From assembly GCF_019578655.1 (NCBI RefSeq), contig NC_063256.1, positions 29,994,342-30,058,341 of the forward strand: DNA of 64,000 nt, written 5' to 3'. Of this stretch, positions 34,218-45,191 are shown in pieces (positions within the stretch are counted from its first letter, which is position 1; every line of letters begins with the position of its first letter). The notes under the pieces were generated by a model. That model saw only the letters and a list, made by a program, of their open reading frames with translations, did not search any database and was not told the origin of the DNA. Origin of the DNA: Ricinus communis. Its lineage: Eukaryota; Streptophyta; Magnoliopsida; Malpighiales; Euphorbiaceae. The position numbers and the translations under genes are program-made.

Positions 34218-35249
34218 TGAGGATAGGAGAAAAAAGAGAACAGAGAGAACGTCCCGAACCCTAATTTTTCTCTCTCTAAGGGTTTTCTGAGCTGGAACCA
34301 AGGAAAAAGGAGACTTGGACCAAGGTTTCAATTGGATTCCCTTCAAAGATTGAAGATTGGGCGAGGTTCGTTGATTGGTTTCAATTTGAGCAAGAGGAAC
34401 AAGAATTGATTCAATTCGAGCAAGAGGAATTAGGGCTGTTTACTCTCATCCAAGGGTGTAATCGGGTTTCTCTACTTTTACTCATTGTTGTAATTGAATT
34501 CTTGTAGGTTTTGATGATGAACATGTTTAGCTAGATTGATTAAATCCATTGGGATTTCTTTACTATATTGGCCTAATATTATATTGTTGGATTGTTTGAG
34601 TTAGTTTTGTATTCTTCTTGCTTTCAGTATTAATAAGATAATGCATTATTCATGAGACGTTGTGAATTGTGGTGTTTAGATTGCTTTATGTGATTGAGAA
34701 GTCCATTTCGCAATTGGAATTTTGAATAGCAAGAACTGGTTAATAGTCACTTAGATATAAGGATAATTAACTAGCCGGATTAAGAATTAACAAAGCTTAA
34801 TAGAGGCGGATTAAAGCTTAATGCTAATTTAAGAATCAATCGTTAGGAAGAGATTCCAACTTTAGGTTATTAAGTTTAGGAATTCGGTTATCTCGAGAGA
34901 GAAACCGAATTCAGTTAAGAATTCATCCACGGGTAGCATAATTGGAGTCATCAATCCTTTATCTTTTGTTTGATTGCCAACTAGTTTAGGTTCCCTTTGG
35001 GTTTGCTTTCTTGTCTTGGTCATTTCATTTATCTATTTATTCCTGCATGTCCCTTAGAACTTAGCTTGTAGCTATTAGTTAGTTTAGAAATTATTCATCA
35101 TTCATTTTAGGTTAATATAAAAAAGAACAAAGGAGTAACTCTAGGCTTTCACTTTCCCGAGGAATACGATCTTGATACTCGCCATTAGTGGTAGACTGCA
35201 TCGATACGTACACTGCCTTAGATTGTAGTTGCATAGATAGCCACCATCA
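34218..35249 (+). mobile_element. Solo LTR of an Athila-1-related element
   Basis: A 1032-bp unit beginning TGAGGATAGG and ending CACCATCA, flanked by perfect GTAGT pentamers. From about 34440 to the end it is similar to the reverse complement of the Athila-1 LTR (9955-10760): shared blocks include the CTAGCCGGATTAAGAATTAA stretch, GGTTATCTCGAGAGAGAAAC and the TTGATACTCGCCATTAGTG end. The first ~200 bp differ, so it is a relative with its own U3. No coding or second LTR is attached, so unequal recombination removed the internal part. Confidence 0.88.
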
Positions 35250-35254
35250 GTAGT
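35250..35254. repeat. Target-site duplication GTAGT, right copy (solo LTR)
   Basis: Identical to 34213-34217 and immediately after the CA end of the solo LTR. Confidence 0.88.
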
Positions 35255-35878
35255 ATGATTCCAGCCTGAGTACTAATGAATCCCACATGGTGTCGTACGA
35301 GATTGGGTTGATGTAGATGCATCCCTGATACTCCTCACTCGAGGTCTCCTGCTCAGTCCATAATCCCAAATGGATGCTGAATTGTAGAACTGACATTGAA
35401 GACTCCCTTCCTCCAAGTCTGAAGTAAACTGCATCAAAAAGAAGGTGCTGAGGAATTCCATTGTGAGCTCGTAGTAGGTTGGCTCAATGATGTCGAAGAA
35501 CCGTGCGTATGGCAGAGTTTCGAACAGGGCACGCACATCCTGAGCCAATCCCACTCTCTCCAAGGATACAAAGTCGATGCAACGTCCATCCATTACTTGC
35601 TTCCATCTCATGATTTGGAAGCGGCTCTCATTATCAGCATTCTGAAATGTCTATAAGGGTTGTCGACCAAGTGCAGATGGATTTGTAGCTGGTGCTCTTC
35701 GTGCTCGGACTAGTTGCTGTTGTGGTGGAGGTGCTGGTGCCGGTGCTGATGAATGTGAAGTGGAGGAAGATGTTCCTTCACCACGCAGTGTGCTGGTATG
35801 CAAGCAAGTTGCAAGCTGACGGATTGATCGCGGTCCCTCATATTGCCTAATACAGTCAATCATTAGTATTCGAACCAC

Positions 35879-36449
35879 AAATCAAGTTAACATAAATTAT
35901 ACTGAAAATTAAATAGCGTAACGACCATAATTTGACTAACAGAAAACTTTAGACTTAAAGCTAAGACTAAAGCCTCAATCTCCTGCAGAAAACTAATTCA
36001 TAATTACATTCCAGCCCACTTTATTGTGCACCAAATAAAAAAAAAATTATGCTATTAATTTTTCATAATAAAATGACATAAATAAACTTTATTGCTGCCA
36101 AACCCCACACTTAACATTTTATTATTCAAAATCACATAAACATAGTAACTAGTCTAAACTAACTCTATTCTAAGTCAAATTTATGTAGTGTAACAAAATA
36201 AAACAATAACTCAATCTAAGCAATAAAGATTGATAACTACTAAAGCATATTGAAATGTCCAAAATAATAAAAACTACATAAAAGAAAAATTTAATTTAAT
36301 CAAATAAAAGCAAAAGGAGAAGAGACTTGCTTGAAATTACCGTGACAGGTAAGAAAAATCAAAGACAAAGAAGAAACATCACCTTAGAGCTTAGAGAGGG
36401 AAAAGTGGGAATTTTTTTGAAAAGGCATGCTTATATAGTCACGAGGATC
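35879..36449. other. AT-rich spacer of Athila-2
   Basis: No gene. It corresponds in position to 13265-13796 of Athila-1. Confidence 0.5.
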
Positions 36450-36790
36450 AACATGGGCGAGGGCAAGGCCATGCTGGTCTGCACGACCAGGACTTGGCCT
36501 GTGCTAAACCCTGAAGCTGCATCCTTGTGCCAATGTGTTGGTGCCCGTGGTGCCTTCGGAAGCCGTGGTGGATGGCTGGTTTTGCTTTGTGCTTTACGTG
36601 CATCTCTATCGCAGGCTAGGGCACGGCGTGGTGACAAGCACGACTTGGTGTTGCAGTCGGTGGTGGCCTCAGAAGCCGTGGTGGATAGCTAATTTCCCAA
36701 ACACTTCATGTGCATATTCATCACGGGTATGACTCTAGCCATGCTGATCAACACGGCCTGGGGATCTAACCCGTGATGCCCATGAAAACC
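36450..36790. repeat. Degraded hairpin modules in Athila-2
   Basis: Two positions correspond to Athila-1 modules. 36450-36505 (ATGGGCGAGGGCAAGGCCAT and on) matches module 1, with several arm bases changed. 36722-36775 matches module 3 (CACGGG, then GCCATGCTGATCAACACGGC, then CCCGTG); its outer arms are intact and its inner arms hold one or two mismatches. Between them are related GGCACGGCGTGG / AGCACGAC fragments. Confidence 0.75.
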
Positions 36791-37123
36791 GTGGTGGACG
36801 GGTGAAGTTTGAGCTTTCCTTCGCCATCTCGAGTCGCCAAACTCCTTACCTGCATTCAACACATAGACGCACACATTTAGGCTATAATTCAAGTAAAATG
36901 TATCAAACAAGGAAGTTCGTCTTCACCGATTTCCAAAAATCTGACTTAAGTTACTCAAGCCCTAGATTCATACAACTACGTTAAATTACTAAGTAAGTGT
37001 TCTAACTACCATCAAGCATGCAAACGACTGATAAAATAAAAATGTTAAGAAAAACATAAAATTAAAATTTTAGGGTGCCTCCTAAAAAGTGCTTTTTAAC
37101 GGTCGAAGTCTTAATTTGGACTC

Positions 37124-37600
37124 TCAGCAAGATTCCCGGGGCAACCGAGAAGGTGGGCTCATTGTAAGTGGGGCCTGAGGCATATAACCGCAATGAGGTG
37201 GTCCAATGTGTGCAGCAGATGGCCAAGGAGGCTTTCTCCACATCGAGTTGGGATGCCCATTCATCCACTCATCCTGTCTAGATGATCTGTCATAAACAAA
37301 CTTGCAACTATTCTTCTCGGGTGTATCATAGCACGAAGTTTCAAATTGATACAAGTTGTTTTCTTTAAAGGAATAACACACATCAATAGGCAAGGAAGCA
37401 TGCAAAGCATCATCAATTAGTATATCCTATGGTGGTTTATCACATGCAAGACCAATCCCATCAATAGCACAAATGACATGAACATGGTCGGCGGGAGAAC
37501 TATCAAATGGGAGTAAACTAAAAGTAACACAGTCATCCCCTACATGAAGCTCTAGCTTTCCCTCAAATACGTCTATTTTAGCTCTAGCTGTGGCAAGGAA
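37124..37600 (-). pseudogene. Post-protease segment of Athila-2, unknown
   Basis: On the minus strand, text resembling the end of the protease domain (FEGKLELHVGDDCVTFSLLP) is followed by an unrecognised 93-codon open stretch (37405-37124), including ASLPIDVCYSFKENNLYQFE and SSRQDEWMNGHPNSMWRKPP, Pro-rich at its end. RT should follow here in an autonomous element; none does. This segment marks the pol deletion junction or a replacement sequence. Confidence 0.5.
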
Positions 37601-38000
37601 AGGTCTCCCTCAAATCAAAGGCACACCATGCTCATTATCCATATCCATAACCACAAAGTCCATAGGAAATATGAATTTATCTACCTTGACTAGCAGATTC
37701 TCTACAATCCTCCTAGGAAGCTTAACAGAATGATCAGCTAATTGAATGCACATCCTAGTGGGTTTTGCCTCCCCCAAACCTAGCTTATTGAACATATTTG
37801 TAGGCATGACATTTATGCTAGCTCCTAAACAAGTTACCCAAAGTGCAAGGAATAGTAAAACTCCCTAGGTTATGACGTTTCTCTGGTAACTTGCTCTGAA
37901 ACACTGTTGAGCACTCTTCATTAAGCTTAACATATGCTACCTCCTCCAGCTTGCTTTTGCTGCTAAGTATGTCCTTCAAGAACTTGGCATACTTCGGCAT
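37601..38000 (-). pseudogene. Athila-2 protease, truncated
   Basis: Reads MPTNMFNKLGLGEAKPTRMC, then KLPRRIVENLLVKVDKFIFP and MDFVVMDMDNEHGVPLI, matching the Athila-1 protease downstream of its active-site loop. The upstream ADLGASINL loop is disrupted: a frameshift and deletion near 37830 leave SINVMPTNM without the DLGA Asp in frame. Confidence 0.8.
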
Positions 38001-39690
38001 CTGCTTCAATACATCAACAAAAGGCAAGTTAATATGTAGTTGTCTAAAAATATCCAAAAGCTTATTGAACTGATCTTGCGCTTCTACTTGCTTCAGTCTA
38101 GCAAGATAAGGAATCTTAGGCTGATACTCCCTGACTAGGATTGGTTTCACCTTTTGCCTCACAGGTTCCTTAACCTTACTGTTCACCTCAACTTGCACAT
38201 CAATAGTGGAATCGTCAAAAATAGGCTTAGAAGGAGCTAAAACTAACTTACCCAAACGCAAAGTGATGGCGTTCACGTGCTCCCTCGGGTTGGACTCAGT
38301 GGTGCTGGGGAGCGCTCCTTGTTGCCTCTTAGACAACATCTTAGAAATCTACCCAATATGATTTTCCAAGTTCTGAATGGATGCTTGCTGATTTCTTAGA
38401 GCACTATCGGTCTGTTGGAATCTCATTTTAGTAGACGTAACAAACTTCATCATCAGCTTCTCCAAGTTAGATTTCTTCTCGGGTGGTAGTGGAAGCTGTG
38501 ATGGTCCAGCCTACTGCTGCTACTGTGGTTGCTGCTAATGCAGTCTCTGAAAGCCTGGTGGACCCTGGGCATTGTTATTTCTCTAACCCAAGTTCGATGA
38601 TTACTCCACCCTGGGTTGTAAGTGTTGTTGTACAGGTTCCCTTCCTGCCTTGGGCCATTGCCCATATAATCTACCTGCTCAAGGTCAATGGATAAAACAG
38701 AAGAGGAAGAAGGAATAGAAGTACTAGCAAACAAATCTCCCGTATTATAGTTCGCACTGAAATGCGAGCCACCGTAAAATTCACAGCTGCTCTGAGCTAC
38801 ATGGGCTGGCATCTGGAGCTGGTCGATCCTGTTAGCCAATAGCTCCACGTGAGCTGCCAAGGCTGCTGTAGAATCCAAATGATTAACCACTCCCTGCCTC
38901 GCTGGTCGGCTCCTAGAAGACTGCCACTGAAAATTATTCATGGCTATCTCCTCTATTAAGTTCTTAGCCTGCTCGGGCGTCTTACTGTTCAGCACCCCTC
39001 CTACTGCTACATCAACCATCTCTCTAGTAGCAAGGTCAAACCATTGTAAAATGTCTGGACAGCATCTCAAGAAGTCCTTGTACCTCTCCCAGGCATCGTA
39101 CATGCTCTCGTCTTCCATCTGCACAAAAGAAGAAATGTCATTCCTTAATTTAGTAGTCTTAGCTGGAGGAAGGTACTTGCAGAGAAATTTCTCAGCCAAT
39201 GATCTCCATGTCGTAATAGTGTTGGCTGGGAGCGACTATAACCATCTTTTCGCTCAGTCTCTCAGAGAGAAAGAAAACAGCCTCAACTGAATAGTATTAT
39301 CAGTTGTTCTATTTATCTTGAAGGTATCACAGATTTCCAAGAAGTTGGCGATGTGAGCGTTTGGGTCCTCGCTCGGTAGTCCCCCAAATTGTACACTATT
39401 TTGCACCATCTATATCACGTTTGGCTTTATTTCGAAATTGTTGGCTGCCACAGGTGGTTATAATATACTCTTCTGTGTCCCCTCAAGAGAGGGTCTAGCA
39501 AACTTGTACATTGTCCTGGCTTTATCCGCAGCCAGATTGTTGTCTCCCATCCCTGTTGGTCTATTCATAAGGGCTTCCAACTCTATCTGCGCCTCCTCTT
39601 CTTCTTGCATACGCGTCCTTAATAAATGGAGGGATCACTCTGGTTCAACAAGAGGGTCTATAGTAGTAGGATTAGAGCTCCTGGTCATAA
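38001..39690 (-). pseudogene. Athila-2 Gag, degraded
   Basis: The start near 39690 again reads TRSSNPTTIDP. The capsid core [20 protein letters not shown] is at about 39400. Next come KYLPPAKTTKLRNDISSFVQ, EDESMYDAWERYKDFLRCCP and KNLIEEIAMNNFQWQSSRSR in one long frame (39199-38453). The zinc knuckle (38748-38786) is CEFYGGSHFSANY: the second and last Cys have become Tyr, both explained by G-to-A changes on the coding strand. A second frame (38339-37818) carries ESNPREHVNAITLRLGKLVL and LPFVDVLKQMPKYAKFLKDI, the usual end of Athila Gag. Confidence 0.9.
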
Positions 39691-39831
39691 ACTACCTGAA
39701 ACGGAAAGGCAACAATTAAAGAATACAAGAATAACTACAATAATAAAGAATATATAAAAAATGAAAAGACAAAAAAATAAAAAATGGCTAGATTAACACA
39801 AACACAAATTTACTCTAGTTCACACAAAAGT

Positions 39832-39849
39832 TCCCCAGCAACGGTGCCA
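39832..39849 (-). other. Primer-binding site of Athila-2
   Basis: The minus strand reads TGGCACCGTTGCTGGGGA, the same class as Athila-1 with two differences, six bases from the 5' LTR. Confidence 0.78.
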
Positions 39850-39855
39850 AAAATA

Positions 39856-41335
39856 TGATAGGCTATTTATGTAGCTAAAATCTAAGGCAGTGAACCTATC
39901 TATGCAGACTAGCACAAATGGTGAGTATCAAGGTCGTATTCTTGGGAAAGGGTGATCCTAGAACTACTGCAGCGTCTTATGTTATCTATCCTTAACAAAA
40001 TCGATGAAGTTACTATGCTATGATTAAATATAAACGAGCGGTTAACTAAGTGTCAAATAATCTGAAAGGATTTAGGAAAACAACTGAAGGAAAAAGCAAA
40101 CTCAAAAGGGACCTAAGCTAGTTGGATTTTAGTGAAGATAGAGATTATATTGATTACCAATTTCAATTACCCATGGACGAATTCTTAACTGAATTCGGTT
40201 TCCCTCTCGAGATAACCGAACTCCTAAACCTAATAACTTAAAGTTGGAATCTCTTCCTAACGATCGATTACTAAATTAGCATTAAGCTTTAACCCGCCTC
40301 TATTAAGCTTTATTAATTCTTAATCCGGCTAGTCAATTACCTTTATCTCTAAGTGATTATTAACCAGTTCTTGCTATTCAAATTTCTAATTACTAAATGA
40401 ATTTCTCAATTACATAAAGTAATCTAAATACCACAACTCACAATGTCTCATGAATAATGTGATTTCTCATTAATAATGAAAGCAAGAAGAGACGAGCATT
40501 GATAATCAAAATCTCATAAGCAATAGAATCAATCCAACAACATAGGAACCCCAATGGGTTTGACAAATTTAGTTACTCATACTAATAAGCAACACAAAGT
40601 AAAGAACAAATTCAGAAAAGTAAATTGAAGGCATGTACACCATTCTTCTTCAAGTTGGATGAAAAACTCTAAATTCCCAATTCAAAATGATGAACCCTAA
40701 TTTGCCTCTTGAATGCCCCAAATCTTCTCTTGATCTTCAATTTGATGTTAAAACCAATGTAATCATTCATTCAATAGATGAAATGGTCTTCTAAGGTCGA
40801 GTATTGAAGTCTTGGAAAAGATGGCTTATGCTTGTATATGTGAAATCAAGTCAGAAAATCGAACCCCAATTCAATAAATTGTATTTGCCTATATAAATAT
40901 CTCAGCACGACTGTGGTCAAGCCCGTGCTGATCAGCAAGGGCGGAGTCCAGGCCGTGCTGGGCTTCCGTGTCCCGCAACTTGTGGCTTCTTCCTGGCCGT
41001 GCCCTCACTGGTGCTGAGCCACCACGGGCCGTGGTGAAGGCCGTGGTGGCTTAGAAAACCATGCCAAAATGGCACTCTTGAAGGTCAAGTGCTGATGGTT
41101 CAGCACGGCCAGAGTCTAGCCTATGCTCAACCTTGGAATGATAGTCCTTGCTCAACTTTGATGGATTCTAGTCCGTAATTGCGCGTATTTCCCTCGGTTA
41201 CTGATAATGTCCCTCGATAATGACCTGAAAAGTGAAAGGAACCAAAACACAGGTGATTCTGGCATAAAACAAGATAACTATGCACAAAAATGTAAATAAT
41301 TGGGCATATAAACATGTATAAAATGATGCACATCA
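39856..41335 (-). repeat. 5' LTR of Athila-2
   Basis: Begins TGATAGGCTATTTATGTAGC and ends ATGATGCACATCA. It contains a hairpin module at 40904-40959 and a cluster of CCACGGGCCGTGG-type short palindromes near 41020-41050. Confidence 0.94.
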
Positions 41336-42743
41336 TGCAGCATCTTATCGGCCTCGATTCGGTGCCTTCCGGTCACTTTCCGACTGGAATTCTTGTACTT
41401 GCGGACTCCCTACAACTCGAGCTTCACGAGGCGCCCAAATTGGACCCGACACCAAGGTGACCGTTCCTGACCCTGTGGTTTTCAGATGCAAATATTACAA
41501 TTTTGACTCGATAATCAATCCTTCCTGCGAGCTCCACTCGAGTCATAGGAGCGGACTACAGAGCGCATTAGAACTATAAGTTAAAGTCACATAATCTCTA
41601 CACTATTGTCAAGTCTAAATTTAATATGATACTTTAGAAATTATGTTTAATATAATTATTAGTATCGCAATATAAATAATTTTTATTTAATTATTAATTA
41701 CTGAGAATAATTTTAATATTATTATCAGTAATATTATATCGTTATTTTAATACTTAATGTTATATTAATACAATCATTATTATTATTTCTACACACAAAT
41801 TGAATGTTTGCTTTCCTCGAATTTCTAAATCTTTATTTCGGTATGTGTTGAATGATTATGTTAGACTATGATTATTATATATGTGTTGATTGTGATATTA
41901 GGATGAGGCTATAGTAGAACATGCCACCTGATACCGCGTGCACACTAGTAATGATTAAAGACAGATAACAAGGTTATTATGGACTTTTGCCCTGGTCGAG
42001 TATAACTCTCTAGGCTATGCAAGTTGACTGCCGGAGAAAGGTCCATGGTCGAGCAATGCTCTCTGGGTGCCGGCTTAGTTGGGAATCAAGTATTCAGGTT
42101 GGATGTAAGGACCCTGGTCGAGCTTTGCTCTTTGGGCGCTAGACCTGTTTGAATTAAGAGAGCCGAAAGGCTACTAGTAATTAGGGTTAGGGTTCTATTG
42201 AGCCACTCGTCCCACAATTGTTAAAATGTATTTTATTTTTAAGTTTATGGTATGATTATAGTATGACTCGTATTTGATGTACATGACAAGTTATCCTAAT
42301 GTAATAATTATTATTTTTCTGAAAAGACTGCAATAGTCACAAGATTATTTGATTTTAACTCACTCCCGAGACTGATAGTCTCGATTTTATTTTCCAGGTG
42401 ACAGTTAGAGTTCTTCGTCGTCCTGCATTATGACAGTCCGACTTCTTCTTCATCGGGATTTTTGTTTTGTAAATAATATGTACTTCCATATTTTAAGTTA
42501 TTTCATACTCTAGACCTTCCGTAGTAAAGTACTTTTAAATTTATTATGATTATTTTGGTCCACAATGGATGTGAGACGTTATAAAGACCAGTTAGAATTA
42601 TTTATGGCATTTCAGTCATGATTAATGATATTTTATTAGCTTTTTATTTGAATTATTGGTCTGTAAGGCTTACTATGGGATTCGGTGGCCTTAAGCCTAC
42701 CCATCCCTATGCCGGTCACGGACCTACATATCGGGTTGTGACA
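41336..42743 (+). repeat. Tekay 3' LTR, second part
   Basis: Continues the LTR broken at 30239 and ends in the GTTGTGACA terminus. Its inner ~1.14 kb is the reverse complement of 25139-26270. It contains a loose ~60-bp repeat with the phrase GGTCGAGC.ATGCTCTCTGGG at 41990-42150. Confidence 0.85.
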
Positions 42744-45191
42744 AATGTTATTACTTGTGGAAAACAGAAAATTGGATAGTGAAAATCTTTGACTGGTTAT
42801 TTATACATATAAAAAACGTGATATAAAAGAGGGTTTTATTTTTTCCTTCTCTTATTTTTTAGTGCATGAGAAGTATAAAGAGAAGAGTTTTAGATGAAAA
42901 GTAAATCTCTTTTTGTTTATTGTCAATCATTAAACGCTAAGTAAAATTGACTCTTTTTATAGAGTATAAAGTATTTTATAATATTACAGTTATTTTTAAT
43001 AGGTATTATTTATATAATATAAATAATTATTAATAAATATATTTAGAAAATTCAATTCTATGGTTTGGCCCGGATCAGTACAAGACGGATCGGTTATGGT
43101 ACGGTTTTTACTAAAGAACCAGTACCATACCGTAATAGTGAAAAGATTCGAATCAGTTTAATTCGGTTATAAAAAATTTCGGTTATTTCGGTTCTGGCAT
43201 TTTTCGGTATGGTTATTCGGTTCAGGCGGGAATCACCAAAATCCATGCTTAGACCTAGCTAAGGGTTGAAAGGCTTTCTTGAGATGGATTTATTTTGAAT
43301 TTTGAATATAATTTGTTCATATCTTCTCCCCCCAACAAGGAGTTTGAAGAATGAAATGATTTCAAATTGGATAAAATTCTTAGTCAGGTAATTGTTGACT
43401 TGATATGCATGCTGGAGATTTATTTTGGACATTCAGACTTCATATTTGATTTTAGAGCTTTATGGAGATCTTTTCCAATCTCAGAGACAAAGGAATTAAA
43501 CAGTTTGTAGGTCGGCAATATCAAATTGAAAGGCTTCTCTCCGAGAGTAGCTTTGATTTACCATGAGTCAATTGCAAGCTCTGGGTTCTCTTTGATTTTA
43601 GAAATAATTTCCAAATTTGAAGATTAATAAAATAATGACTTATTTGCAAGAAACAAACTTCACAGACATTGTTAGAAGATCAGTTCAATGATATCTATTC
43701 TTCAAATATGTAAGTCATGCTCTTGGTTTAATCTCAACAAGGCATGTAAAATTGTAATGAGCATTAGGAGATATGTTGAGCATGCTTTCGCATGTGCACA
43801 AATGTATTTCACGTATAATCACACATGTAAATATGTATAAGCAAAATATGAGTCTTATAAATGACATAACAAAATTCTTAATAGCCTGAGCAAGAATAAA
43901 TATTCAGGTATAGCAATTTGAAGAAGTTAACATGACTGATCTAACATGTTATGAAGATAAATAAAGGTCTTACAACTTGGGTAGACTCCAAAAAGAAGCT
44001 TCCAACCTGGGAAGATCTCAAGATCAAGAACTTGGAGGTCATCCGAGCTTGAGGAGGACCTTAGTGATAATAACACATTATGATAATAACACAAGAAAGA
44101 GAAAGAAATGTGCTTCCATCAAATCTTAACATCATATTAGAATAAAACAATGCATACCAGAGTGCTAGCTTCATCAAAAGTGCAAACATATTATGTGTCA
44201 TGATTTTCATATGTATAGAACTCCTTTCAAGTTCTAAGAGGAATAACTTAAAAGGTATGTCATGGACTTAAGAGTCATGAGTATGAAAGATTTGGTGTTA
44301 AAGGTTGAACAAGGTTTGAGGATCCAAGTAAGTTGGATCTCACCATTTATGTGCATTAGAGCAAGTAAGATCTCTCTTTTCAGAGAGGGTGCAAATGTTT
44401 TTAAGAGGTTTATGAGATCTGGTGAAGACCTAAATATGAGTCTTTCCGGCTTATGGAAGAGAAAGAAGGTTTGGACTTTGCCAAGAAATTTGGATGAGCG
44501 AAGTCTTATATCTCATAAAATATCTAAAGGTCAGGACAAACTAGGTCCTTTGAGCTTAGCAAATGAGATAAGGTTAATTATTTTGACCTGAGAAACAGTT
44601 GAGAGGTTAGTATTCAAACTCAAGGAAAGATTAGGGATCGGGTCTTTCAACTTAGGAAAGACTAGAGGTCGGGTCTTTCAACTTGGGAAAGACTATGGGT
44701 ATGATAATGCTAGATTACAATTATGCATTCTAGCAAGATAATAATTAAAAGATAAATTCAAGAGATTGAAAATAAGATAAACTTATCTACTTAGCCAATG
44801 ATTTCTCAAAATATCATTGGAGATATAGATTCTACTTCTCAGCTCAGAACCAGGCGTCAGGGGCCACCTGACCTCCTCCTCCTTCTTGCCTTCCCATTCC
44901 CGACTTCATCAACCTGGCTTCTGGATTTTGCCAAAGCAGCTCTACTTATAGATGCTTGAGGAGCACGTAAACAGCCCTATAAATAAAGATGGGAAGATAA
45001 TCTTCGGAACACAACAACTTTCTTTTACATACCTTCATGCATTATAACTTAATCATCATAGGGTCTTCGGCCTTCCCAACAGCCTAAAGAGCTTCTGACC
45101 ATCTTGTAAGAAGAGGCACGATGCTCAGGTCTAAGTTACTAACTTGAGGTCATTTGTTAGCAACCCACCAGAAGGAAAACAATTTTCCAAA
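42744..45191. other. Non-coding stretch, probable old LTR and repeat debris
   Basis: No gene recognised. 43060-43230 is rich in CGGTT/GGTTCGG runs typical of anonymous plant repeats. 44637-44700 has a 31-bp direct repeat unit (GGGTCTTTCAACTTGGGAAAGACTA). Its right part ends where the Tat-like PBS begins, so 43.2-45.18 kb could be that element's 5' LTR, but no partner was found. Confidence 0.35.

Larger units (their letters stand above)
33618..35878 (-). pseudogene. Athila-2 env-like ORF, split by a solo LTR
   Basis: The N-terminal part (35878-35273) contains SRMVR-like helical text, MRWKQVMDGRCIDFVSLERV, AQDVRALFETLPYARFFDII and PTYYELTMEFLSTFF. It matches Athila-1 12653-13069. The C-terminal part (34001-33618) has MHCCFGPYVTRLAKRLDVLD, GDMTPLGIRQMINMQMITAT and a Gly/Arg segment followed by SSAQISALAERLDRV, possibly a coiled coil. 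Between them lies the solo LTR at 34218-35249 plus one GTAGT copy. Joining the flanks across one GTAGT gives continuous element sequence. Frameshifts are also present near 35440. The ORF has the position and style of the Athila env-like / ORF-1 gene, whose role is unknown. Confidence 0.75.
30240..41335 (-). mobile_element. Athila-2: pol-less (non-autonomous) Athila element
   Basis: An 11.1 kb minus-strand element with LTRs 30240-31692 and 39856-41335, PBS 39832-39849 and PPT 31693-31706. It has Gag and protease text (39690-37610) and an env-like ORF (35878-33618, split by a solo LTR). No RT, RNase H or integrase is present anywhere between them. Its sequence is related to Athila-1 but clearly a separate family member. 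It must have been mobilised in trans if the deletion predates insertion. Confidence 0.92.
26771..42743 (+). mobile_element. Tekay/Del-type Ty3/gypsy (chromovirus-like) element, 5' end lost in gap, interrupted by Athila-2
   Basis: Pol starts just after the gap and runs on the plus strand: RT, RNase H, integrase and C-terminal region. A PPT (29790-29802) and a 3' LTR follow; the LTR starts TGTAATACCG at 29803 and ends GTTGTGACA at 42743. Athila-2 (30240-41335) splits that LTR, leaving about 0.44 and 1.41 kb parts. Gag, protease and 5' LTR are missing or hidden by the gap. Many stops mark it as dead. Confidence 0.88.

Noticed and set aside
36327..36732. Cys/Val-rich plus-strand open frames
   Set aside because: Lie over the Athila-2 hairpin modules and spacer. 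GC-rich repeats there open several frames at once; no domain seen.
44262..44591. 109-codon plus-strand open frame
   Set aside because: No recognisable motif; sits in probable LTR debris with short direct repeats. I cannot support it as a gene.
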